64,000 nucleotides of DNA from Lepidodermella squamata. Its lineage: Eukaryota; Gastrotricha. Below are positions 37,392 through 47,800 of the stretch, piece by piece; the stretch's first letter is position 1; the number at the start of each line of letters is the position of its first letter. The notes beneath the pieces were generated by a model. The model did no database searches. It was not told the origin of the DNA and saw nothing but the letters and a program-made list of their open reading frames with translations. The position numbers and the translations under genes were made by a program. The stretch covers positions 3,782,001 to 3,846,000 of the forward strand of contig JBLDXI010000003.1 of assembly GCA_047495785.1 (NCBI GenBank), in the 5' to 3' direction.

Positions 37392-40300
37392 CTAGGCAGA
37401 ATCAAGGTAAACCTTGATGATGAAAGAGTGAACTATAAGGCCAGCGAGAAGACACAAGCTCAAAATGATGAGATCGAAAATTCTGATGAGACCGCCGTTT
37501 CTGACAACAACAGCAGGCAAGCCGGGATTACCTAGCCGATCATCTATCTCACGCCATAATCTTTCGTAACAGCAAGACACAAGCTGATAAACAGTGCAGC
37601 AACTAGCCAACCAGAACATCGAAAATACGTAGTCGACCAGGAGAATTCGCTGGGAGGTTTTAGCGACGTTGCTAGAGACTGTCGATTGCGCGACGCCCAT
37701 CGCCAGCAGAACAGCCATTGAAAATGCGGGGCGGTCAGGGTCAGTTGTCGGGATGGCGAATGAGGCAATTTCGACGATATACAACACAGCGCTTGGAACT
37801 ATTAGGTTGTAAACGAAATACGACGGGTTGCGAACCATTGAGACTACGTAAAATACAGCGCTAGATGTCGTCCCTTTGTAGCTGATAGTCGATATGTTGT
37901 AACCATGCCCGACGAAACTCCATCTGTCCTGATCGTCGTTGTCCTGCAGAGCGAAAATTGGATCGCTAAACGTCATGAATTTCACCCCGTAATTGAGAGA
38001 AAAGACTAATGCACATGTTTGCTTGTCAAACGGGTAGTTATGCAGTTCCATGCTGCAGGAAGCTGTGAACTTTCCCTCTTTCAGCCAAAAAAATTCGACC
38101 GTTCGATTTGGTGATTGATCCGACTTTGAAGTGACAGCGATTAGGTCTTCGCCGAACTCGTCAGAGTATTGCATGTAGACACTGCCATCGCCACCATTTA
38201 CAAATCGGAACGAAGGCGTCCATATTTCCGAAGATTTAGCTACGTACAACTGCTCGTGGGGTCGTTCTGTAAAAATGTCCTCGCTATCGACCGAACAGGT
38301 ATCGACTGTCCACTTAAGTAGGACATTACCAGACACAGAAAACGTTTCCTGGACCACATCAACGTCGAGTAGTTTTTGCAAGCCAAACGCCGGTCGAATG
38401 ACGAGAGGAGACGAGTCTGAAGTCGGGGGAACAGCTCGTACTGGGAGGAAGTCTTTGCACTGATCAGCCAATTCCTTAGCTGTTATGTTGGCGAACGGCA
38501 GCCCTGTTTCGAAGAGCACAGTCAATAGTTGGTCGAAAATTCGTTTCGCTGAACCGCCATAGTTATCAACAGTCTTGGCGAAAGCTGGCACATCTTGAAA
38601 CAATCATTCAATTAACATAAATAATAAATAATGACGAGACGATGAACTCTCACCAAGTTTATCAGTGCTGAAAAGCATGACATCTTTCTGTACAACCGTT
38701 GCAGGTTCGACGGTCGAAGTAGAGGCAGTGGAGGCAGTTGAATACTGCAAATGATAATAATCAGGATTAATGAAATATGGCTGACAAATATGATTTATTG
38801 TAGAATTGGTGATTTACTTCCTCTAGTGCAAGAGTTGAGCTTGTATGAGCAAGTTGAGTTAATGTCAGTGTGGAGGTGATTGTCTTTGGCGATGGCGTTA
38901 TGCTTGCTGACGATGATGGACTGGAAGTCGAGCCTCGGGTTGATGTTATTGCAGTAGAAGTAGTGCCTGCTGAAACCGTAGAAGTTGGAAGCGAAGTAGA
39001 GGCCGTAGTTGTTGTTGTGGCGTTTGATGGCATGGCGCAGTCATAGAAACTCACTGAGCGTACTTCGGTGGTTAGTGGGTTTGATGTATTTTCAGTTTTT
39101 CGGTTGGTTGCAGTAATTCCGAGGGAGTAATTGCCGGCTCCAATGAGGCTCTTCAGTGAAGCGCTCATATTTATATTTCTCATAAAGTTTACACAATATG
39201 TGTTGTCGAAATTGCAAGCGTTTATCGACAGCGATTGGTTCGTAATTCGCACTTGCCAAGTCGATCTGCCCATAATAAATGAACTGATAACAAGCTGAGT
39301 CATGTAACGCGGCGAACACCAATCTAGCGGGTTGGCACCGGTGCATCCTTCGTACCAGTATTTGCCCGCACCTGGAGAAGTGTAGATAGCCCCCATTATA
39401 CCATGGTGTAGGTAAGGTTGGAAAAATAGGATTAGACCTGAAAGATGCCAGAGTAATTTTTGAAAAAGAATGAGTGTAGATCTGGCTATACCTGTGCGCT
39501 TATCCATGGCGGTGCCGAAGTCGTATTTTATGACAGAGTTATTATAGATGGGATGAGTTCCGTTGGGCGGCCGTACTATTCCATCCTGATTAGATACGGC
39601 GAGCTGGAAGCCATATGGCCAAATAGATGATGCATTTCCAACGTAATTTGTACAATTTCCTTGCAGTTCCATGCTGAATTCGACGTAAATGTCTGTACCT
39701 GCCGTCAGTGGCTATAACTAGAATGATTTAACGCAGGTGCAATACTTGAATACTTACCGTTTGCGCCCACATCGCACTATTTTGACCTTGTACAGAAGAA
39801 AGAAGCCGAACGTTGCCCGGAGTCACTCCAGTGCTGTTCAAATTGGACGGAGGATAGTAGTCCCATCGCGACAGATCTGCTGGCGAGGTGTATGACCACT
39901 CTTGGCGAAATGTTCCAGTCGGACAAGACAGCTCCGTGGGACTGACAGGCGAAGGCACTGGCACTGTTCCACAATCCCATGTATCCACCTTAAATATGTC
40001 CAAGTTGACGTAGCTCCCTATAGGATGTGCGGCGATCACCCCGAGCGACATTTGCGCCGATGCAAACGAGGTCTGAAGCGACTCACCCAAGTCAATGTTC
40101 GACAAGGTTGTCATACAGTTTGTCGAGTTAAATATACAGAAGTCAACCGTGAAATAGCGCTGTTGAACGCGCAGTTTCAAGGTCGCTTTTGTTTTCAGGT
40201 ACGTATCAATAAACGATTGAGACGTGCTGGAGCAAAAACTGGCTTGTGTGCTTGTGGGCTTGCAGTTATCAATCCACTTTGTGGCGTTTGGCTCCTGTGT

Positions 40301-40893
40301 AATAATATTGGCCCTGATATATTTGGCGCTGCTCACAGTGTCCACGGCCGCCGTGAAACCTAATTCGGAAATGCTAGTAAAATATTCATATCAAAACATT
40401 GTCTGCACAAACCGATATGATCATCCCTCGAGACGCCGTATTCCTTTCTGACGTCAGAGTTACTCAATTCGCCGCTAGGAGTTCGAACAATACCATTCTG
40501 ATTTGACAAAATTATCGCGAAGCCAGAAGGACTGTTTGAGCCTTGAGTCAAATTTGTCATCGAAAAGGTCAACTCGATGTAGAAGTCGTCCAGCTTGAAA
40601 GGCTTTGGAAAGGGTATGAAAAAATCATTTGATAAGTACCTAAAATCTGAATTTCATACCGCTCTTGCCCACATGGCGCCGTTTTGATTTTCTACCTCAG
40701 ACACGAGCCTTACGGCATCAGCTGGTTTAGATGTAGTCACCAAACCAATGGGCGGATAATACTCCCAAGCAGTTGGTAAGTCTGAAGGCCCTTGGAATGA
40801 TAACTCTGGTTGGTATTGGCCGGTATTCGAGCATGCCAAAACCACGTTTTGGTCGATCATGACCAGTGCAAAGAGGAAAATTATTGTCTGCAT
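37392..40893 (-). CDS. L-type-lectin x2 / Cys-loop ligand-gated channel fusion, copy A
   Basis: Seven exons in transcript order: 40660-40893, 40413-40602, 39758-40359, 39492-39711, 38818-39437, 38654-38744 and 37392-38593. Phases 0,1,0,1,0,1 all agree, giving 1052 residues. A signal peptide (IIFLFALVMIDQNVVLA) is followed by two homologous lectin-like modules (about 20-275 and 287-550). Each has a GAMWARAP/SAMWAQTP strand, a GFAIILSNQNGIVR/GFQLAVSNQDGIVR strand and a late Cys; the pattern fits the L-type lectin fold (ERGIC-53/VIP36 group). A Ser/Thr-rich stalk (about 553-640) leads to a full pentameric-channel subunit: Cys loop C832-C846 (13 residues between, with YPFD), TM1-3 at about 909-994, a TM3-TM4 loop of only about 28 residues, and TM4 near 1023-1045. 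No vicinal Cys pair marks an alpha-type acetylcholine site. Ligand and ion selectivity are unknown. AATAAA (minus) is at 37287-37282. Confidence 0.88.
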
Positions 40894-41387
40894 TTTTTTA
40901 GAGGTTCAGATTCCGCAAAAAGTCATTTGCGAATATTTTTTTCAAATAGGTAGCGGAGCCTGCACGTCAATCCGATGTTATCAATAATTCATGGTCAGCC
41001 TGAAACCTGAAACTTAAGGGATGTAAACTCTGCAGTTTTGCAAAATAGAAGATGCAACGAATAGCTTTTTACAAGTGAGAAGTTCATTTAATGGTCTAAT
41101 GGCGGAAACCTTTATCCATGAATAATTCATGAATATAAAACGAGATGCGCAGTTCGAAGGCAAGAACATGCGGATCAACAGGCTTAAATAGGCTTATTAG
41201 CTAGGGTCGAATCTGGTGCAAATCCAGGGAATGAATCTTTTAGGCCGAAATTATAGGCCATAATATCATCAGAATTGAGGCAGTGGCTAAGCCAGTGATG
41301 TTCAGCATGTTTTTATTGCATTAAGAAAACTTCAGGCTTGAATAAAAGTATGTGAATACATCGTTTTTCCCGCAATCTCGCATCTCC
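40894..41387. other. upstream region of copy A, conserved in copy B
   Basis: The first about 140 bases upstream of the fusion gene align with 49143-49290 upstream of copy B (shared words include 'agcggagcctgca' and 'ccctgaaacctgaaa'-like blocks), consistent with a retained promoter. The rest is the 3' region of the transglycosylase gene, with a minus-strand AATAAA at 41317-41312. Confidence 0.55.
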
Positions 41388-42380
41388 TTAAACACGGGAA
41401 CAAACTTCGTTAACGTAGTCAGTGCTTCGGCTGTTCAAGTTTTGAATAAGCCATTTGCCGTTGCTCCACGTTATGTAATTGCAGATGCCTCCTGACGGGC
41501 AGCTCGCTCCGTTGTAACGTTTCATCGTTATCGCGTCCAAAATCGTCCGACTCGTACCCTCGGCAAACACACATTTGCCATTCGGAGTTGTATACTTGGG
41601 AATTGGAGTGCTGCCTGCCTTGGCCTTTTCACCAGCCAAATATGTAGCCGCTGCAGTGCGAATTTCCCGCAGACGGCGAACGCCCTCGGCTAGTCCATCT
41701 TTCCAGTTCCACATCTGGTTACAAGTCGGCCGCGGATTTGTCAGCTGCAGCATACCGTAGCCATTGTCGCAAGTGACGAAAGGACAGCCGGTGGAAGGGC
41801 TGATGTGGCGGATGGATGGACTCTCTTGTCTGAGGACGTATTCCGCATACCACATATCCCCAGCAATTCGATTTACCTCGGCAAAAACTGCTGACTGAGT
41901 CGGGTTGGTTGCGCGAATGCTGATTGTTGCAACCAGTGCGTTCTTCACAGAGCCGGCGGAATAGCTAAGCGTTGCCTGGCCTCCTCTGAAAATACTTTGA
42001 CCCCGCAGTGCTTGCGTGATGTCCCACAATGAGCCAGTCCCAGTTAGGATCACATCCGGGCAACCTTCAATCTCATTCGTTGCCGTGCAAGAATTCCCAG
42101 ACCAGGCGCCGCATGGAGATTGAGAGCAAACGCGGGTTTTGCAGGATCCAGTACCACTGCCGGCCGTTATTTTGAATTGCCATGAAACGGCGAGATTCAA
42201 AGTGCTGCAATTGGCGAGAAGATCTGGCAACTGAGGATCCGCGGTGATGTAAACTGTGGCGCCATTGGCTATAACTGCTCCGCCTCTACCTGCTTGTAGT
42301 CGACATTCATTAGCTGCTAATGCCAAGTTTTGGCTGTAAAGCATCACCAGCACCAGAGAATACAACATGGTTGAGCCCAT
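41388..42380 (-). CDS. Secreted bacterial-type lytic transglycosylase/lysozyme-like protein
   Basis: An intronless gene of 330 residues. The signal peptide is MLYSLVLVMLYSQNLALAA. The first half is a Cys-rich domain (CKTRVCSQSPCGAWSG) of unknown type. The second half carries lysozyme-superfamily signatures: a probable catalytic Glu in VLRQESPSIRHI, then DNGYGMLQLTNPRPT and MWNWKDGLAEGVRRL, and later KRYNG. The combination ES..RHF, GYGxxQLTNP and WNW is what I associate with bacterial and phage SLT-type proteins rather than animal c-, g- or i-type lysozymes. Expected role: cleavage of bacterial peptidoglycan outside the cell. It lies directly upstream of the lectin-channel fusion, and the pair was duplicated together. 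Horizontal origin is inference. Confidence 0.72.
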   Translation of the reverse strand: MGSTMLYSLVLVMLYSQNLALAANECRLQAGRGGAVIANGATVYITADPQLPDLLANCSTLNLAVSWQFKITAGSGTGSCKTRVCSQSPCGAWSGNSCTATNEIEGCPDVILTGTGSLWDITQALRGQSIFRGGQATLSYSAGSVKNALVATISIRATNPTQSAVFAEVNRIAGDMWYAEYVLRQESPSIRHISPSTGCPFVTCDNGYGMLQLTNPRPTCNQMWNWKDGLAEGVRRLREIRTAAATYLAGEKAKAGSTPIPKYTTPNGKCVFAEGTSRTILDAITMKRYNGASCPSGGICNYITWSNGKWLIQNLNSRSTDYVNEVCSRV

Positions 42381-43343
42381 TAGTCGAAGTTTGAAAAGTT
42401 TGACGTGTGTGCAATTGAAGCGAGAGAAAACGGAGTATTTATTCTGCGTGCGATCAGATAAAACGCTGGCTTCCTATCCACACAAACTTCTAGATTAGTT
42501 CAACTTGTCTGACAATGCATTTAACGTTTCACTGACACGTTTGTGTCATAGGATCGGCAAGGTGGTTAGAAAAACGAGCACATCAGCGATTAATTTTCGA
42601 GCGGCTGCTTTTCTAGTTTGAGTAATATAAGTAATAATAAGTAATAAGTAATAAGTAATAATAAGTTTGAGTAATAAGATAACTCGAGCGCAATTCCTTC
42701 TACCAGCAGCCCTCAGCCACCATTTTTGTGAAAAGTTATAATTGTTTTCTTTTATTCGTCATCGGGCAGAATTACGATTATTTTCCAGCAAAAATTGTTT
42801 TTTTTTGTTCTATATAACATTTTTAGAAGTTCTGAAGAGTAATCGCAGGCTCACTAATTTTTCAAAATGTGGTTCCGCTGCATCAAATTAGGTTCCGCTC
42901 ACCGTAAATTTGGTTCAGGCAAAAGGAGGATCCTTTGTATTCTTATCCTAATGTCATTTTTTTCTCTATGCCTAATGTATCTCTCATATAGGTAGATAAA
43001 GAAATTAAAATAAACTGGCACTTTGATCATACTTTATAATCTTCTTTTTCAATTGAATAGAAAATGTCTGAGACAAGATTCACAAATTCACACATCAAGT
43101 CGCAAATTCACCGAGAAAAAGAAGCTTTATGCCTTCCACCTTTCACGGCACGAAAAAATTCAGCGTATAACTGATGCTGCGACTGACTGACTGAAGACTG
43201 AGGCAACAAGGCTTTCCTCAAGTAAAGGGCCTGTATATTTTTCTAGCACTCGTGAAACACCAAACGGATTCCGAAAACACCAACAGATTAGTGTCCGAAA
43301 CTAGGCCAAGGATGAGTCGGATCAGAAATTTGATGTCAAAACT
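42381..43343. other. intergenic with AGTAATA microsatellite
   Basis: An interrupted 'agtaat(a)' tandem tract occupies about 42620-42680. The rest, between the first cassette and the transposon-rich zone, is AT-rich and without recognisable genes. Confidence 0.55.
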
Positions 43344-43660
43344 AGATTCTGCTGGGTCGAAAACTCTTCATCGGAGCGGTCTTCGGTTGCGCTGAATTCA
43401 TCGGGCAGAAGGCTGAATTTTCTGACTGGAGATCGAACTTCTTGGCGATAATGTTGATGTAGCGAATGATTGCCGCCGGATCGTCATCAGAAGGCATTGG
43501 CTCGTTGGCTAACCTGGCTATCGCAGCGATGTCCTAGCCCCGTTGCGCCTTGGTCCAAGGAGGACGATTTTCGCCCTGGTCGGCTCTGCAGGCTCGTTCG
43601 GTCACGTCGCGCGATTTTCGAAGGTGCCATTGTGTTTGAGGTTGTAAGTTGAAAAAAATC
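43344..43660 (-). other. ORF fragments of unknown origin
   Basis: Two overlapping minus-strand reading frames look coding-like for short stretches: one beginning MAPSKIARRDRTSLQSR (near 43624) and one with PAAIIRYINIIAKKFDLQ (43344-43496). They are in different frames with a stop between, so they could be a decayed gene or cargo of a mobile element. Not recognised. Confidence 0.3.
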
Positions 43661-43933
43661 TGCACGCTGATTGGTCAGTTGGCTCGTATCCATGACTCCG
43701 CCTTGCTACTTGATCGTGCGATCCATAAAATGTTTGCAAAAAAATATCTTTTTATGAATGGTTTTACGCATTTGTTGGAAACGCGTGCTACGATACGGCC
43801 TTCATAAAAATAATAAAAGCCACAAATTATATATGTAGATCGCACGATCAAGTAGCAAGGCGGAGTCATGGATACGAGCCAACTGACCAATCAGCGTGCA
43901 GATTTTTTTCAACTTACAACCTCAAACACAATG
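43628..43933. repeat. Foldback element with 96-bp perfect inverted arms
   Basis: The arms 43628-43723 and 43838-43933 are exact reverse complements over 96 bases, separated by a 114-bp AT-rich spacer. No ORF is present. It lies between the unknown ORF fragments and a decayed channel fragment. Perfect arms imply recent insertion or active homogenisation. Confidence 0.9.
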
Positions 43934-43939
43934 TGCAGA

Positions 43940-44340
43940 ATAAGCGGGTACACGGAAGGCTGGTTTATGGTTTATGCCCAAGGCAATTTTTTCAACGACA
44001 TACAGAACATCGTTCGGTAATATCAGGTTGTAAACGAAATGCGACGGGTTGCGAACAATTGAGACTCCGTAAAATACAGTGCTTGACTTGGTTCCTCTGG
44101 AAATCAGTGTTGAGACGTTAACACCATGCCCATCGAAACCCCATCTATCCTGATCTTCAGTTTCCTGCAGAGCGAAAATTGGATCACTGAACGCTATCAT
44201 CCCTTTTCCAAGGTTGAACGAAAGGGCTAACGTAGACGTTTGCATGTCAAATGGGTAATTATGCAGTTCCATGCTGCATAGGCAACTGTGAACTTAAAGT
44301 AGAAAAATTGCACTGTTCGATTGGGTGACTCTTCTGATCT
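43940..44340 (-). pseudogene. Cys-loop channel extracellular/TM1 fragment
   Basis: The translation matches the channel genes from SPNRTVQFF through the Cys-loop region MELHNYPFDMQT, then DPIFALQETEDQDRWGF and NPSHFVYNLILP, and ends in TM1. The second Cys of the Cys loop is Ser, the LKEG segment is deleted and an indel breaks the frame just before MELHNY. It is fused at 44340 to a cathepsin fragment on the other strand. Confidence 0.85.
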
Positions 44341-44535
44341 GGGCCTTCTACGCCACTGGAGTCCTCGAAGGCCGTCTCCAGCTGAAGTAAGGTAACTTGG
44401 TGTCGCTTTCCTAGCAGAACCTAATGGACTGCTCTTTCTCGTAAGGCAACAATGCCTGCAGATTCAAGCTTGATCAATGTGATAATTTACAAGAAATTGT
44501 TGGCTATTTTGGGGACGCGTTCATTCAATAAAATA
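44341..44535 (+). pseudogene. Cathepsin L fragment with three nonsense changes
   Basis: The sequence aligns with 36060-36180 of the intact cathepsin gene (from AFSATGALEGRF to the SYGNNAC region). It has in-frame stops after the LQLK equivalent, before QNLMDCS and after CSFS. The catalytic Cys is just outside the fragment. The following bases align with the intact gene's 3' UTR (shared 'aatgtgataattta' and 'ttggctatt'), so the middle of the gene is deleted. Confidence 0.9.
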
Positions 44536-44804
44536 ATATCGCCTCTAAATTCTAAATATCCGAGTACTTCCCTCATTTTCTAGGTTCAATTAGGATATAC
44601 AGGTATAATAAGGGCGAAAGAAGCACAATTTAGAGCCACATATCCATTATCATTATTCTACGGAGCTAGAGATACAACTCGAAACTGACATCTACACGTT
44701 TAAGGCTACTTCTCACGGTTTAAGGGGGTGAAATTGCAAAGCTGAGAGTTCACTTAGACTGCGAATACGGCTTCCTCGTATTCGAATTGCAGTTTTGCCT
44801 TCAT

Positions 44805-47800
44805 CTACCACTCTGATTCATGATAAACGTCAATGATGATTGCGTGAACTGCAATGCCAGCGAGAAGACACAAGCCCAAAATGATGAGATCGAAAATTCT
44901 GACGAGACCACCGTTTCTGACGAAAAAATTGGGCATGCCCGGATAACCTAAATTGTCATCCATCTGACGCCAGAGTCTTTCGTAACAGCAAGCCACAAGC
45001 TGGTAAACAGTGCAGCAACTAGCCAACCCGAACATCGAAAATACGTAGTCGACTAGGAGAATTCGCTGGGAGGTTTTGGCGACGTTGCTAGAGACTGTCG
45101 ATTGCGCGACGCCCATCGCCAGCAGAACAGCCATTGAAAACGCGGGGCGGTCAGGGTCAGTTGCCGGGATAGCAAATGAGGCCATTTCAACGATAAATAG
45201 TACAGCGTTAGGTACTATCAGGTTGTAAACGAAATACGACGGGTTACGAACCATTGAGACTACGTAAAATACAGCGCTAGATTTCGTTCCTTTGTAGCTG
45301 ATTGTCGATATGTTGTAGCCATCCCCCACGAAATTCCACCTGTCCTGGTCTTCGTTGCCCTGCAGAGCGAATATAGGATCAATAAACGCCATGAATTCCT
45401 TCCCGTAATTGAGAGAAAAAGCTAATGAACATGTTTGCTTGTCAAATGGGTAGTTGTGAAGTTCCATTCTACAGGCTGCAGTAAACCTCCCCTCCTTCAG
45501 CCAGAAAAATTGCAGCGTACGATTTGGTGATTGAACAAACTTTGAAGTGACAGCGATCAGGTCTTCGCCGAACTCATCAGAGTATTGCATGTAGACACTG
45601 CCCTCGGCGCTATTAACAAATCGGAACGGAGGCGTCCATATTTCGGATGATTTAGCAACGTACAACTGCTCGTACGGCCGTTCCGTGAAAATATCCACAC
45701 TGTCAGCAGGGCAGGTATCGACTGTCCACGTAAGTAGGACAGTCCCAGACACAGAAAACGTTTCTTGAACAACATCAACATCGAGTAGTTTTTGCAAGCC
45801 AAAAGCTGGTCGAATTGCGAGAGGTGATGCGTCTGAAGTCGGCGGAACAGCTCGTACTGGGAGGAAGTCTTTGCATTCATCAGCCAACTGTTTTGCTGTC
45901 ATGTTTGCGAACGGCAGCCCTTTCTCGACGAGCATAGTCATTAGCTGGTCGAAAATTTGTCTCGCTGAACCGCCAATGTCATCAACCGACTTGGCGAAAG
46001 CTGTCACATCTTTTAACAATAACTCAGTGAACATAAATGACAAAGAGACGCTGAATAAATTCACCAAGTTTTTTCGAGCTGGACAGCATGGCATTGTTTT
46101 TTTGAACTGTTGCAGGTTCTTCGACGGTTAAAGTAGAGACAATAGAGGTAGTTGATACCTGCAAAATGGTAAAATAATCAGGATCCAGGATAAATAAGAT
46201 ATATGGGGAATGAGGGATTTATAAGTATACTTCTTGTGCAAGGGTTGAGCGCCTAATGCCTGGCCTAGTCGTAGATGTTAATAGCGAAGTTGAACCATCA
46301 GCAGTTGTTGTTGTGGCGTTTGATGGCATGGCGCAATCGTAAAAACGTACAGAGCGTACTTCCGTGCTAATTGGGTTTTCAATATCAGTGGGACGGTTGC
46401 TGGCGGTAATTCCGAGGTAGTAATTCCCAGCTCCAGTGAAGGTCTTGAGCGAAGCGCTCATGCTCACGTTTCGAAGAAAGTCGACACAGTAGGTCATATC
46501 AAAATTGCAAGCATTGATCGACAGAGATTGATTCGTAATACGCACTTGCCAAGTCGACCTACCCATGATGTATGAGCTGAGAACAAGTTGGCTCATAGCA
46601 CGCGGCGAGCACCAGTCTTGCGAAGGGGTACCTGTGCAACCGCTTTTCGACCATTTGCTAGCATCTGGCGAAGTGTAGATTGCTCCCATTATACCATTGT
46701 GTTGGTAAGGTTTGAAATACTGGGTTAGACCTGAAATGTAGGAGAATAAATTTAAAAAAAAGAATGATCCGGCTATACCAGTATGCTGACTCCTTGCAAC
46801 GCCGAAGTCGTAATTTAATGAAGAATTATAATAGCTAGGATGAGTTCCTCCGGATGGCCGTACGATTCCGTTCTCATTAGATACGACAAACTGGAAACCA
46901 AGTGGCCAATAGGATAGGACCGTTCCAACGTAATTAGTACAATTTCCTTGCAGATCCATGCTGAATTCGACGAAAATATCTGTACCTGCCGTCAATGCCT
47001 ATCAGAAGTCCGTCAATGCTTTATCAGAGGTGCAAAACTTGAAAATTTACGGTTTTTGCCCACATAGCACCATTTTGACCAGTCGCGGACGAAAGTAGCC
47101 GAACATTGCCCGGAGTCACTCCAGTGCTGTTCAAATTGGACGGAGGATAGTAGTCCCATCGCGACAGATCTGCTGGCGAGGTGTATGACCACTCTTGGCG
47201 AAATGTTCCAGTCGGACAAGACAGCTCCGTAGGACTGACAGGCGAAGGCACTGGCACTGTTCCACAATCCCATGTATCCACCTTAAATATGTCCAAGTTG
47301 ACGTAGCTCCCTATAGGATGTGCGGCGATCACCCCGAGCGACATTTGCGCCGATGCAAACGAGGTCTGAAGCGACTCACCCAAGTCAATGTTCGACAAGG
47401 TTGTCATACAGTTTGTCGAGTTAAATATACAGAAGTCAACCGTGAAATAGCGCTGTTGAACGCGCAGTTTCAAGGTCGCTTTTGTTTTCAGGTACGTGTC
47501 AATAAACAATTGCGACGTGTTGGAGCAAAAACTGGCTTGTGTCGGGGGCTTGCACTAGAAAAAATAACCGTGTAATTAACGCGCGCTTCTTGTGGTATTT
47601 AACTGTTTCAGCGTTATTTAACGTTATTTAGTTGGCGTGTTGCGTATGAGCACTTGAGGTAGTTATATAAATGGGTGGCGGTAGTTCAACTTTTCGTTAG
47701 CTAACGCACGGAGCCCGGTTAACTAACGCGCGGCAAAAGAGCGTTATATACACGCACCCGCACATCCAGGTGTGTCGCAGTAATGTTGTTAGTTAACGTG

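Noticed and set aside
37392-38593. Channel gene as a stand-alone gene starting within its last exon
   Set aside because: That exon has no signal peptide, and the upstream exons join in phase in both copies, supplying one.
43628-43933. CRISPR repeat or rho-independent terminator
   Set aside because: Single inverted pair, eukaryotic context, no repeats or spacers.
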